Position numbers and translations under genes: made by a program. Positions 12,243 to 22,200 of a stretch of DNA of 64,000 bases are shown piece after piece. The DNA lies in NCBI GenBank assembly GCA_002104985.1, contig MCGO01000085.1, positions 109,450-173,449 of the forward strand, in the 5' to 3' direction. The first letter of the stretch is position 1. Each line of letters starts with the position of its first letter. A model generated the notes under the pieces. The model searched no databases. It was not told the DNA's origin and saw only the letters and a program-made list of their open reading frames with translations. The stretch is from Rhizoclosmatium globosum. Its lineage: Eukaryota; Chytridiomycota; Chytridiomycetes; Chytridiales; Chytriomycetaceae.

Positions 12243-12489
12243 TGTCACCCAAAAAAGATAAATATCTGCGAATTGGCAAGTTCTGCTTTTTTAACATATA
12301 GATTATTGTTTCGCGTTGGACGCCTCTTTTGAGTTTATTTATGCCGCCGTTAACTTGATTATCAGCGGAACGTGAATGGCATGCCGCAATAGAACAGGAG
12401 AAAGTTTCTTTTGCTTTATTTAAACAAATAAACAGAAATGTAATCAGAATAATAACTGACGGGGCATTGCATGTTTCTTTGCATAATAC

Positions 12490-13500
12490 TCATATACAAA
12501 TGTCTTGGGCTCCTTTAAACATCAAATGAAGAAGCAAATCGTTCTCTATTGTAGGAAATATTACACGACGAATCCAAAGCGTTTCATCGCGATCATGGAG
12601 GCCTTCATAACTGAGAAACAATAGAAATATCTTGAGTCTGTCCAGTCTCATAAAGCCTTTTCCAATATTGTTATATTCTGAGTCGTGAGTATCGTATTGA
12701 ACATGATTCGATGAGAGCGGAGAAAAAACTCGGTGATCAACGCCTTGCCTGCCCTTTTTCCTTTGCTTCACCTCGTTTTGGAGAGAGCAGCAAAGCTGTT
12801 CCAAATAAACAGAAACCGGAGTGTTTTTGCTCAAAATCAATCTGAACCAGTCTGGAATATCAATGCCGGAAGGTTACTCAAATTTTGGAAACTCAGGAAC
12901 AACATAGCACAATAATTTGGGAGGTCCGCCTCTGCCTCTTGATTCTTTGTTTTCATTGATGAACAAGTTCATTGTAGTGCCATGAACTGATGAAAGAATT
13001 CCAACTAAACCGAGTGATCCAACAACTGTGCACATAAATCTGAGCTGGAATATAACTGCATCAGCATCTTGTGCTTGAGGATTATAATCGGGAGACTCAT
13101 CCATAAAAAATACACCACGTATTCCATTCAGTTTTGTTAGAGCTTGGTTACGAGTAATGCCTTCCAAAGAGCTTCGATTCCCTGTCAATAACGCACAGAT
13201 GAAAGTGTAAGTGCACAATTTCAAGGTTTCCGATTGTTCCATGAGGATATGCATTGAAACCTCTCGAGGATAGAATGGAAAATTTCGGATATCTTCTTGG
13301 ACGCAGGCTACATAGAGAGCTGTGCGATTTCTAAAGGCCGAAACGATTTTTTGATGGGATGATTCTGAATTTGTGACGCAAGGAACGTATGCAACTTTGA
13401 AAGTTGACATCAGAGTGAACGCAGTTTGTGTCTTCCCACTACCACTGGAGCCGTCAAGGACAATGAATGGGATTGAGTTAGGGTTATAAGCAGAGGACAT
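12490..13500 (-). CDS. Crinkler-associated P-loop NTPase
   Basis: The protein opens directly with a P-loop: FIVLDGSSGSGKTQTAF (Walker A) at residues 13-28. A Walker B-like strand (GVFFMDES) lies near residue 138, after a conserved SSHQK segment. This is the NTPase type found in Crinkler C-termini. No header domain is present, so it is either a stand-alone NTPase or has lost its header. An in-frame TAA at 12874-12876 is followed by sequence still in the same frame (IPDWFRLILSKN and onward to 12490). A 36-bp intron (GTAACC to TTCAG) could remove the stop and keep the frame, but it is shorter than other introns here; a nonsense mutation is the alternative. The gene lies upstream of and on the same strand as the CRN kinase. 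Confidence 0.65.
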
Positions 13501-13747
13501 TTGGCATTGGATTAAAACTCACGATCAACCTTCCACCTTGTTTGCTAATTATATGTATGGTTACCAGCTTAAAGCAGTACATTGTAAATTTGAAAGTATG
13601 TATATTTTTCATAAGGTCATGATCTGTCTCCACCTATTTTATCCCAACAACATAACTAATATAACATGATTGTGTTACAAATCCACACACTATCCTCAAC
13701 AAATTTTGCTACACCAACTTAAGACTCCAAAAACCTGGATCTGACGT

Positions 13748-15494
13748 TTACAAGTCCATTGCACCATCCTCCTTCAACCACTTCTCAATCACCCCCACCA
13801 ACTCCACAACTCCAGCCAACGTCTCCTCCCCACTCGGAACAATCTGTTTCGGCGGCAACAAGAACCCATACAACCCTTGATCCCTCAACTCGACTCCATA
13901 ACTAAACGTCACGTTCGCAGTGTCATAAGCAAAGTCGACAGACGAGCCAGAGGCCTGGTATATAATGTTGCAGATGGATCCAACAGCAAAGGTCTTTCCA
14001 TGCACGGATTTGAGAGCTGAGGCTGCGCGTTGAGCTGCGGATTCAACGTGGATTGGGGCTGTGCGGTCACAGAATGCTCCGTAGGGGTACATCCAGAGTT
14101 GGGAGTATGCGTGGAAGTCAATGAATGAAATGACGGCGCCGTTTCGGGATGTGACGTAGTTGGCGAGGTTTTTGGGTTCAGGGGCGGAGAAGGGGGATGT
14201 TCCAATGTATGAATCTGAGCATGGGTTTTTGGAGGTTGTTCCGTCACCGCCCCAGTTGGAGGCCCAGTTTCGGTTTGGATCGGTGCCGACGCACAGGTTT
14301 CCGGCATTTGGTTGGCGGTTCTTGCGCCACATTCTGTTTGTTGTGTGGGTGTATTCGTAGCCATCAACGTTCAGAACAGGGATAATTGTAAAGTCGAAAC
14401 TGTCGAGGATGTGGGCCAGAGCTGGGTCTTTGCCATACGAGGTGATAAGACTAGTCAGGATATACTGGACGACTGCGGGGCCAATCCATTCTCTATGTTT
14501 GTTGAGATGTTAGATTCAAGGGTGATCTTATTGATGGATATCGGGATAGCAAGGTTCATTGAAGCTTTGCAAACCAACTACTATACACTCAACACAGTTC
14601 AGTTTCCATCAGTTTCCAGATTGAGAATGTTCACATAAGATGCACCACTTCTTACCTTGCGTGGTGTCCTCCAAAAAGACAAACTCCTTCTTCTCCTTGG
14701 CAATAGATGAGGGCTCATTCCTGGGAGCCCGTAACTTGATTCCCCATTGATCCCTGCCTTCATACGTCTTCCCCAGCGAAAACTTCTCTGCCAAGTGTGG
14801 GTATTCCTTCACCAAATAGTCCAAGTACTCGTTAATTTCACTGATTGGATGGTATTTTGTGAAATACGTCTTTGTAGGATCCGCATCAGCCGACAGCAAA
14901 GACTGATGATCGCCGAGGCTGTTCAAGTGGGGAGCAGCAACGACCGGCGGCAGAAGCTGCTTCTCGATCGCGTGTTGCACATCCGGAATAAACACGTCGT
15001 ACGAAAGAGAGAATTTTGAGAGATACGCGGCAAGTGCTTCCTGGGCGCCTTTTGTTGAGGACACGCGAATGTCGACGCCGTGGCGACCGATTCGCGGGTC
15101 GGTCCAGAAATCGAGTGTTGGAACCTGGTTGTTTTGTTTTTGAGGGTGAACGTGCGTGTTAACCCTAACCCTAGAATTAACCCTTAGTGGAGTAGAGACT
15201 CACTTGGTCTTGGAGGGTGTTGATACGCGCAAGGTCCGTCAGGGATGCAATCGCAACACGCCACACCTGCTTCGGAGTCAGCCAAGTATGCTTATTATGC
15301 CCTAACAACGATGGATAGCTTACCTGGTGGCCTTCAAAGCGCACTGGTTGGCCATCGGAAGGTGGAAGCGATGCTGCTTTGAGAGTGGCAAAGAGCGTCT
15401 CCGGTGCCCTGAATCGCCCTTGATTCGATGTCTGAATCCCAAATGTGACAAGAACAATTGCGAGAACCGTCAGCGATCCAATCAATCGGTGCAT
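13748..15494 (-). CDS. Secreted M14 metallocarboxypeptidase (carboxypeptidase A type)
   Basis: It starts at ATG 15494 with a signal peptide or anchor (LTVLAIVLVTF). Introns: 15202 to about 15128 and 14655-14493. After splicing, the zinc site reads GGHHAREWIG; the second zinc His lies in FIDFHAYSQ, the substrate Arg/Asn in DPNRNW, and the catalytic Glu near the end in SYGVELRD. To connect the upstream frame (KKEFVF) with GGHHARE one extra base is needed in the A5 run at 14673-14677 (A6 would give KKEFVFFGGHHAREW). The propeptide (about residues 30-130) includes the NTLQDQV-type inhibitory region. Likely function is digestion of external peptides. The first intron carries CCCTAA telomere-like units. 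Confidence 0.85.
15159..15185. repeat. Interstitial telomere-like CCCTAA units in an intron
   Basis: Two adjacent CCCTAA units and a third TTAACCCTTA unit lie in the first intron of the carboxypeptidase gene. The units are in the same TTAGGG family as the array at the right edge of the window. Confidence 0.7.
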
Positions 15495-15658
15495 TCGTAT
15501 TCGTGGAGGTGTCTTTGACGATGATTCAAACAGAAAACAAGAAAAGCAGATAATCTGTTATGTAGTATTCACTAAATATTCTAATAGAATCTACTAGAAT
15601 ACAATTAATGTCTTGGGCTTCCAGTTCTCTACTTTGTAATGGAACGAGAATAAACCAT

Positions 15659-16588
15659 TTATTTAAAACTCTCCCCTCGATCACTCGCTCCCAACGAACT
15701 CTTCCTCGGCGGAATATTTATGGCGCGTGAAGGCGACATTGAAAGTAAAGAGGATCCTCCCGGTGAACTTGCCGCAGACCGATCTGGAGATGGACTCGCC
15801 ATTCGCCTCGGTGGTGGAGACGTGGATCGTAGTTTAGTTAGACGTGGATACCTTTTTGTACAGAAGCGTTAGAGGGCATAGGTGGTCAGTGGCAGACTAG
15901 GAAATGGTGAATTACCGAGTAAGGTTCTCGGGACTGTCAAGTCGTTCGTTTGGGAGGAGAAACGGATCTAGATTCGCTATACTGAGCATTATGTCATCCA
16001 ACATTGTTCTTGAATTAATTGCAGCATCTTGGATGGACGCGACTGTTTTTGGATTTTAGAATACACTGCGATCTGATGCATCCGATATACGACGCATCCC
16101 ACCTCGATTGACGACATCCAATCTTCCTTTTGCCTGATTTATCCGCGTTGAAAGAGTTGTAATCAAATCTGCGGCGAATTCGTCTGTTTCCTTTACTCGG
16201 TCTCCAATCTGTTTCTGAGTATCCACGACATTCTTTGTGACATTTGAATAGTGTTTTCGCACATCGACTAGAATGTTTGAGAGGGGTTTCGGGTCTATTG
16301 CAACTGGATTGGCATGGGTTTAGTACTTTAGCAGGAGGCTCTTGAGATTACATTCGGAGTCTGTTTTCGGCTTTGGATTGAATGTGAATATATCAAAGAA
16401 TGAAGTCTGGGAGGGATTCAGGTCGGCTGGTGAGATGAGCGGCAGTGTCTGTTATGCTTTGTATTAAATCTAGAGAGACCGGCACAACTAAGCTATATTA
16501 CCCGCTGAATCGCCGCTATTCGAACCAAGTCCGGGTCTTCATCAGTGTTGGTAGTGGCTTCATTCACAGTAACAATATGCTGGGACAT
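15659..16588 (-). CDS. BORCS5: BORC complex subunit 5 (myrlysin) homologue
   Basis: BORC recruits ARL8 and kinesin to lysosomes and so positions them; BORCS5 is the membrane-attached subunit. Reading from ATG 16588, the exons give DPDLVRIAAIQR, then LISPADLNP, a helical middle region (KHYSNVTKNVVDTQ ... RVKETDEFAADL), and a C-terminal MLDDIMLSIANLDPFLLP-NERL segment. This order matches the DPDV-x-LQ ... SP ... IQMGID-x-VP-x-LD ... LPEGERLEP layout known for BORCS5. A Ser/Pro-rich tail follows, ending at 15659. Introns are near 16500-16450, 16350-16300, 16060-16040 and 15900-15855. No start-proximal Gly for myristoylation is visible (MSQH), unlike the animal protein. The assignment is by motif order, not alignment. 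Confidence 0.65.
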
Positions 16589-16635
16589 TGATGAAATAGA
16601 ATGTAGAATTTATACAGATAAATAAATAGTGGATT

Positions 16636-18662
16636 TATTCATGCAAATAATTAGGCCTTTCTCCACGCTCCACTTCCCTTCTCAACGTCTCTACAAACTT
16701 TTCGTTCCCGCTTCTTGTTTTGGAATCACGTTCCAAACCAGGAACTTGTTTGCGTACATTCGCGTAATCCGCATACAATGACCTTGACACTCCTGGCTTC
16801 TTTTTCTTTTCTTCGCCAGAGAAACCTTTAGATACCGTCTGAATTACGGTCTCTGTGTCCAGTGAACCAGCACCTTTCTCTCCTGCAAAACCGACCCCAC
16901 CCTCCAGACTCTTACGTTCTGCTGACTTCCCCGCAACAACCTCTTTAGCCGTGCTAGCTTCAATCTCCTTCTTTGGTGCAGAAAACTCATTTTCCAACAC
17001 CTCCCACTCGTCAATCGAAACAGCCTCTCGACTCTCCACCTCCTCAACCCGAATCTCCACCTGCCACTTCTCCGGCCTAAACCGCTTCACACTTTCCGGA
17101 TCCTTACAAAGCCGATACGAATTCTCCACAACCCAAAGCCTCCACTTCGTCAACGGCCCTTGCCCCTCCTTCAACCCCTCCACAACCGGCTCCGCAAAAA
17201 CAGCAACATACTCACAATCCCTCGCCGGCTGCAACGTAACCCTCACATCCCCCCTCCCCCCATACCTCTCCACAACAAGATCACAAACCCGTTCCGCCAT
17301 CTTCACCGCCATCGAAAACGCCGCATCCCCAAACGCACACCCCCCAAACAAAATCCGATTCATCCGTTCCCGCGACAAGTACTCAAACCCAAACATCTCC
17401 TTCGTGTTATGGTACGCGACAAAGATCCCGTCCATGCCCCCGATCCGGACTTGCAGGTTGTATTTGAGCATGGCGGAGCGGCGGTGTCGTGGAGCTCGCG
17501 CTCGTAGGAGGTGAGGAGGCCGTGCGGGTGGGTTAGCTTGTAGAATGTGTTTTCGCGGTAGTTTGCGGGGTCCATGCGGATTGCGACTGTTGCGCGGGTT
17601 TTGATGTCGAAGGTGCCGAGGGAGGGGTGGTGGCAGTCGAGTTGGGAGCGGAGGAGGAAGCCTTCGATGTTTGCGTAGTGGAATGCTGTTTGGGTTGAGA
17701 GGGTGTAGATGGATGGGGGTAAGAGAAACGAAATGAATAGGGAAGGCTGCGGGATACGTACCTTCTTCTTGTGGGTATGTGTGTCCGGGAGGAGGTTTAA
17801 ATGATTTCAGATACGTCTCGTATTCTTCTTTTGGGGCTGTCAACAGCTTTTCCATGGACTTTCCTTGTTGCATCAAGATTTCGTTTGGTTTCACGTCTGG
17901 AACCGCGTCATCTGCCACCTCTTCCAACTCATCAATGACAGCTTTCTCCTGGTCGATGGAATAAATTCCGTTGTGGTGTTTGAGGATGATTGAGTGTGGT
18001 TTTCGCTGGAATGAAGTAAAGTTTCGTGGTTGGTCAGCAAAAGGCAGAGAGAATTCGGAAATATTTAAGCCGCGATTCTCAGTGAGGACATGGTAGAACT
18101 GTGCAAGGACTGATGTGATTGAACTTGTTGAGCTAAAGTACTTTTGTTTTTGGCTTTCCGTTACTTCTCGAAGAATCTTCATGAGTTTTACTTAGTTATT
18201 ATGGATGAAAATGAGATGGAATATGTACCGGGTCGCCAGATGCAATCTTGTAAGCTGGCAGAGCATCAAAGTTGAATTCGTCTGGCTGAGCCAGATTCTG
18301 CAAGATTGGATCAAAGTTAAAAGTCTTTGTTCGCGTATCCTGAAGCACGTGAACGCCGGGACTGTGAGTAAAGCGTGTTAGGATACTGTGATACTTTAGG
18401 CAAGCACTGAATCGCAATACCTAAACAGAACCCGATCCAGGCCATGAGCAAGTCGAGCAACAGGAATGTGTTTAGTTTCTTCGTGGATTACTCGTTCGAA
18501 TCGGAAAGGAGAAGCTGCGAATTTGAATGAAGGGCCCTTTGGCGGTGGTTGAATCTGGCGAGGACCAGGCCGCTTTCTCGGTGGATTTGTTGAATTGGCT
18601 CCTTTTATGATCCCATTTCCATTTGAAGGACGGAAGAACGGCCCTTTCTTTGGTGGTTGCAT
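16636..18662 (-). CDS. PET127: Mitochondrial RNA-processing protein PET127 homologue
   Basis: PET127 is a PD-(D/E)xK-superfamily protein of the inner mitochondrial membrane needed for 5' processing of mitochondrial RNAs. Diagnostic stretches seen: ARLAHGLDRVLF, PGVHVLQDTRTKTFNFDP, EFNFDALPAYKIASGDP, RSQLDCHHPSLGTFDIKTRA (the nuclease-core aspartate/lysine region), LKYNLQVRIGGMDGIFVAYHNT and FGFEYLSRERMN. The start is ATG 18662. Introns include about 18419-18365, 18229-18190 and 17763-17695 (GTACGT to AAACAG). The frame moves by one base near 17480-17490, between YERELHD and RRSAMLKY; one extra base would restore a normal PET127 sequence. The C-terminus past about 16950 is low-complexity. A 59-bp gap separates its start from the divergent TRAP-beta-like gene. 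Confidence 0.85.
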
Positions 18663-18721
18663 CTGAGTGATTTGAAGGTAAAGTAAAAACAAGAACAAAG
18701 GAAAAGAAAAAGAAAAAAGAA
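18663..18721. promoter_or_regulatory. 59-bp bidirectional promoter
   Basis: Two divergent, recognisable genes start at 18662 (minus) and 18722 (plus). The spacer is purine-rich on the plus strand (GAAAAGAAAAAG-type) and must hold both promoters and both 5' leaders, unless the leaders overlap the opposite gene. Confidence 0.55.
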
Positions 18722-19697
18722 ATGCAGTTTCCCCACCTTTTCGCTCTTCTCTTTGCCCTGTTTTCAATCTGTGAAGCCGGTGTTGTTGTCCACAAGTCCT
18801 TTAAAGAACGCATTCTGATCAAGGGAAAGAACGCAACGGTCGTTATTAGTGCGTTCAACAGAGGCCCTGGTTCGTGCTTATTATTCATGTATTCACAGTG
18901 TCATCCTAATCAATCTGTCCAGAACCCGTGCACAACTTTATCGTGGAAGACAGAACATTCAGAAACTTGTCTACGTATGCTCCAGTTGCTGGAAAGCACT
19001 CGAGGCTCTTCAAGTCAATTGCTGTGTGAGGGCCCTTCTTCCTTTCAATCCCGATGCATACCGAAACTGACCCTTTCCCTCGATGCATTCATCTGATTTA
19101 TGCAGCAATGAGAGCGCTTCCTTCTGGTTCGTTGTGAGACCCACTGTTGCTGGAACCCACCAGGACCAGCCTGCAAACTACAGATACAAGGACCACGCCG
19201 ATGTTCAACACGTGAGTTTAAATGCGATCTTATGAAATCAGATTTGCAAAGACATGGATGGATGTTGGTTGGATGCCGCCTGGAAAGAAATGGTGTTGAA
19301 GGAGGATGGTCTCGTGACTGCTCATCAGTTGATTGGAAACAACCAACTCAGCGCCCGTCAATCAGCGAATCATTCTCGAATCATGCCTTCAACGTTCAAA
19401 CGAATCTACTTCAATTTGCTCCCGTCAACTTCACTCCACTACTCCTACGCCCTGTCCACATACTGTCACCGAGTCCTAACCAAACTAACTTGCAACCAGC
19501 ACGGTTTCTCCTCCTTCTACCAAGCCTTCCCCGTCTTCACCGAACAAGAAGCTGCAAAACTCGGTCTCAAGACTCAATCAGGAAACAAGTCGTACATTCT
19601 TGTTGCGGCCTTCACTGCTCTTGCCGTGTTTATTGGGTACGCGTACAGAGAGGTTCAGAAGGAGTCTAAGAAGGAGAATGGCGGTGATGATGAGTAA
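18722..19697 (+). CDS. Translocon-associated protein beta-like ER membrane protein
   Basis: ATG 18722 starts a clear signal peptide (FPHLFALLFALFSICEAG). A short extracytoplasmic beta-rich region follows (ATVVISAFNRG, HNFIVEDRTF, ASFWFVVRPTVAGT, then a YRYKDHADVQ strand). Near the end comes one transmembrane helix (SYILVAAFTALAVFIGYAY) and a charged cytosolic tail (KESKKENGGDDE). Length, topology and the strand order match TRAP-beta (SSR2), which helps the Sec61 translocon. Exons are joined across introns near 18868-18932, 19035-19105 and 19212-19245; the region 19250-19500 is less certain. I give the family as probable rather than proven because no single diagnostic motif is decisive. Confidence 0.5.
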
Positions 19698-20435
19698 ATT
19701 AGAATCGGTTTAATTATTGAAGGGGGGTAGGGGATTTCGGTGTTGTTTCGTGGAGTGGTTTGGAATATGGTTGGAACTCAAAGGGGCGAGGGTTGTAAGA
19801 AGGAATTTTCATGACCTTATAATTAAAGACTCGATATATGTGCTTTTAATTATGTTGAACTATGGATGCGTTGGGATTGGCACAACAGTTTTGGTTGCCT
19901 GCCGTCGATCACGATATCATCGTATTACACATAGAATCGTAAATTCGTTATCCTCTTCATTTGATACGAAAAGAGTTGGTGGGGACTGTGACTTGCACAA
20001 TTTCAATGATTCCTGGCCAAAGGAACAGCTAATACACTATTTCGCACAATACTATCAAGTCCATGCTTGCGTATTATCAATTAAATTGACTGCAAATTGG
20101 GGTTTGTGCTCAACGCAATTTAATCCTTGTCGATGATACATTCCAATTTCTTGCCAGTTACAACAAACCCAACCTTACTGCACAAACTGTAAAAGGCATT
20201 TACGTCTGTCATATGACGGCGGCGATACCCGTCAGTCAGTGACCAAGCCGTTATCAAAATCTCCACAAGCAAGACAGCAAGAAACGTGTCTGATGTCAGA
20301 GAATATCCACAAAACCCCTATTTTCCTCCCCCCCTCTCTCGCGATAAGGAAAGCCTATAAATTCCCCCTCATATCTGTCCCTCTCTCCATCATTCCCTCA
20401 TCCAAAGAACCTCCTTCTTAAAAGAAACCCAAAAA
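19698..20435. other. Intergenic region with core promoter
   Basis: No gene recognised. AT-rich, with a TATA box and a pyrimidine-rich leader immediately before the secreted-protein gene. Confidence 0.5.
20356..20361 (+). promoter_or_regulatory. TATA box of the small secreted protein gene
   Basis: TATAAA in the context CCTATAAATTCCCC, 75 bp before the ATG at 20436, followed by a CT-rich leader, as in strongly expressed fungal genes. A consensus TATA box is unusual among the compact genes of this window. Confidence 0.6.
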
Positions 20436-20804
20436 ATGACCTCGTTCACTCTCCTCCTCTCCCTTCTCACCGCCATTTCCTTCGCGGCCCCAGTTCCACC
20501 TCAAAACGGTTCTCCATGCAAGGCAAAGACCGACTGTCCCTCAGATTCCACATGCTGGTTCTACAAGCTCTCCGACAACGCATCCGCCGGTGTTCTTGGA
20601 ATCTGCCGTCCAGCCGCACATTACAAGTATTACTGTGGCGGCGACGCTTCGACGGACCCGTTGAGCGCTTCGCTTCCGACGGTGAAGAGCGCTGATAACC
20701 CGGGTTCGTTGATTCGTGGGGTTTGTGATGTTGGTTTCAAGTGTATTGCTATTCCTGAGAATGCGGTGAATTATTCGCAGGGGGTTTATGGGAACTGTTT
20801 GTAG
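20436..20804 (+). CDS. Small secreted cysteine-rich protein
   Basis: A 122-residue intronless gene. A signal peptide (SFTLLLSLLTAISFAAP) ends near residue 19. The mature part has eight cysteines, at SPC, TDC, STC, GIC, YYC, GVC, FKC and GNC, an even number that suits four disulfides, and two possible N-glycosylation sites (DNAS, VNYS). The CKAKTDC-PSDSTC spacing resembles the start of many small secreted fungal proteins. I do not recognise a named family. Its own TATA box and pyrimidine leader suggest high or induced expression. It could be a wall component or secreted effector-like protein; function is unknown. Confidence 0.8.
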   Translation: MTSFTLLLSLLTAISFAAPVPPQNGSPCKAKTDCPSDSTCWFYKLSDNASAGVLGICRPAAHYKYYCGGDASTDPLSASLPTVKSADNPGSLIRGVCDVGFKCIAIPENAVNYSQGVYGNCL

Positions 20805-20999
20805 GTTTTTTTTGTTAGAAAATGTGTTGGAAATAAAAGATGTTCATTGCTTACTTTTGTTTATTATTTGCGGTTCCTCTTCCTCTACCTGAACTAGTAT
20901 TTTGAGTGGAAGGTTCCTTCTCAAGAGATGTTTCCCCACTCAGAACCTCTTCAAACAATTCCTGCTGCTCTCTCCCAGACATGTCCCTTTCTTCTACCC

Positions 21000-22120
21000 T
21001 CACATCCTTCCCTTTATCCCCCTCGTCCTCCTCTTCTCCATTTCCACCAATCCATCACCCTCCTCATCACCTCTCACTTCATCCACCTCATCCTTCCTCG
21101 AAACAGGAATATCAAACAAATCACCCCACACACTCTTCCTCGCATCTCGATACACATCCTTCCCATGCCGCTTCGCAACAACATGTCTCTCAATTTCGCC
21201 AGAAGGCATACACGCGTCCATAATCACGTGTCCGTCTCGCTTCAACGGGGTTTTGATGAGACGGCCGGGGATTGTCTGTGGCGTGGTATGTGGAATTTGG
21301 GGAGGTGGGTTGCGTGATAGAATCAGGTACGTGAATGAGTGGATGTTTTGTATGTGTAACAGTTTCGCCTAATCACTTGTTATCAGTATTACGATAAAAG
21401 GAAGAGGGGTTTTTTTTACCGTTTTCGGAGTGTATGGTTCTGGGTTTGGGAAGAGGCAGTGAGGGGATTTTGTTTTTAGGAGGGGACAGGTTTTTGAGTG
21501 TGTACATGGTGCTATTATTGAGCAGGTTTTGTGGGTTTCTAGGAGGTGGGTTCGGGCTTTTAGGAGGAGGGATGTTGATTTGGGAGTTGAGTTTTCGATG
21601 AGGACCTGTATGAGGTATATGAATCGGGGATGGGGGAGAGAGAATATTAATTTACGAGATTATCAGCTGTCATGTCCCAGACTGTATCGAGTGTAGATGG
21701 AATCACGGATTCAGGGAGAGTTGAAAGCTGAAAGTTTGAAACAACCAAGTCGTGTCGTTCATCCGGCTCTTTATAGTCGAAAAGGAGACGAGGAAGAAAC
21801 TGTTTCGTTGGATATGATGAAGCTATTTGGATGTGGGATGAGATAGGTTCCAAAGTTGAAGGGGGAGTGTACAAGTTGAGCTCTCAATCGCCTTCAAGAT
21901 ATTCTGGTCTGAATTCACGCCAATAACAAGATTCAGGCTTGGAATCAGCTCAAATGCCTGACTTGGAGCATCTAAGTCTTCACAGTAACCACAGACAAAG
22001 CCCTCACCTCACAACATCCTTATTCGCATTCCACACCAGCGCCGATCCCGCCCCCTTCATCGCACTTCCACTTAATCGGACTCGGGAAAGCACCTGCCGG
22101 GTCAAAGCGGAACACGTCAT
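21000..22120 (-). CDS. RSM22: Mitochondrial ribosome-associated methyltransferase-like protein RSM22/METTL17
   Basis: RSM22/METTL17 is a SAM-fold, Fe-S-containing mitochondrial small-subunit assembly factor. Visible segments: GSALVWNANKDV (SAM-fold start), DLVVSNFQLSTLPES followed by LDTVWDMTADNLV, and a C-terminal block RDGHVIMDACMPSGEIERHVVAKRHGKDVYRDARKSVWGDL split here for length, which is very typical of the family. Introns lie near 22005-21880 and 21375-21420. The ATG at 22120 opens directly at the methyltransferase fold; the 150 or so residues that precede it in relatives are absent, and only 80 bp separate it from the divergent RIM2 start. The protein ends with an acidic, low-complexity tail. 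The family is confident, the N-terminal loss is real in this sequence or reflects an unseen exon. Confidence 0.7.
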
Positions 22121-22200
22121 GTCTTAATTCACAGATTAGTTTAGTTCTTTCTTTCTTTCTTTTTTCTCTTTTGGAATTCATCTTGAAAAAGCAAAAAGAA

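Noticed and set aside
12870..12880. Programmed stop-codon readthrough
   Set aside because: A short intron or a simple nonsense change explains the TAA without a special mechanism; no readthrough context was evident.
13909..14367. Thr/Pro-rich minus-strand open frame
   Set aside because: Alternative frame of the carboxypeptidase catalytic exon; composition is explained by the shifted reading of that exon.
16855..17514. Long Pro/Ser/His-rich plus-strand open frame
   Set aside because: It is antisense to the recognised PET127 C-terminal region, and its low-complexity composition is the mirror of the coding strand.
20902..21372. Plus-strand open frames rich in Ser, Pro and His
   Set aside because: They are antisense to the RSM22 C-terminal exon, whose conserved motifs identify the true strand.
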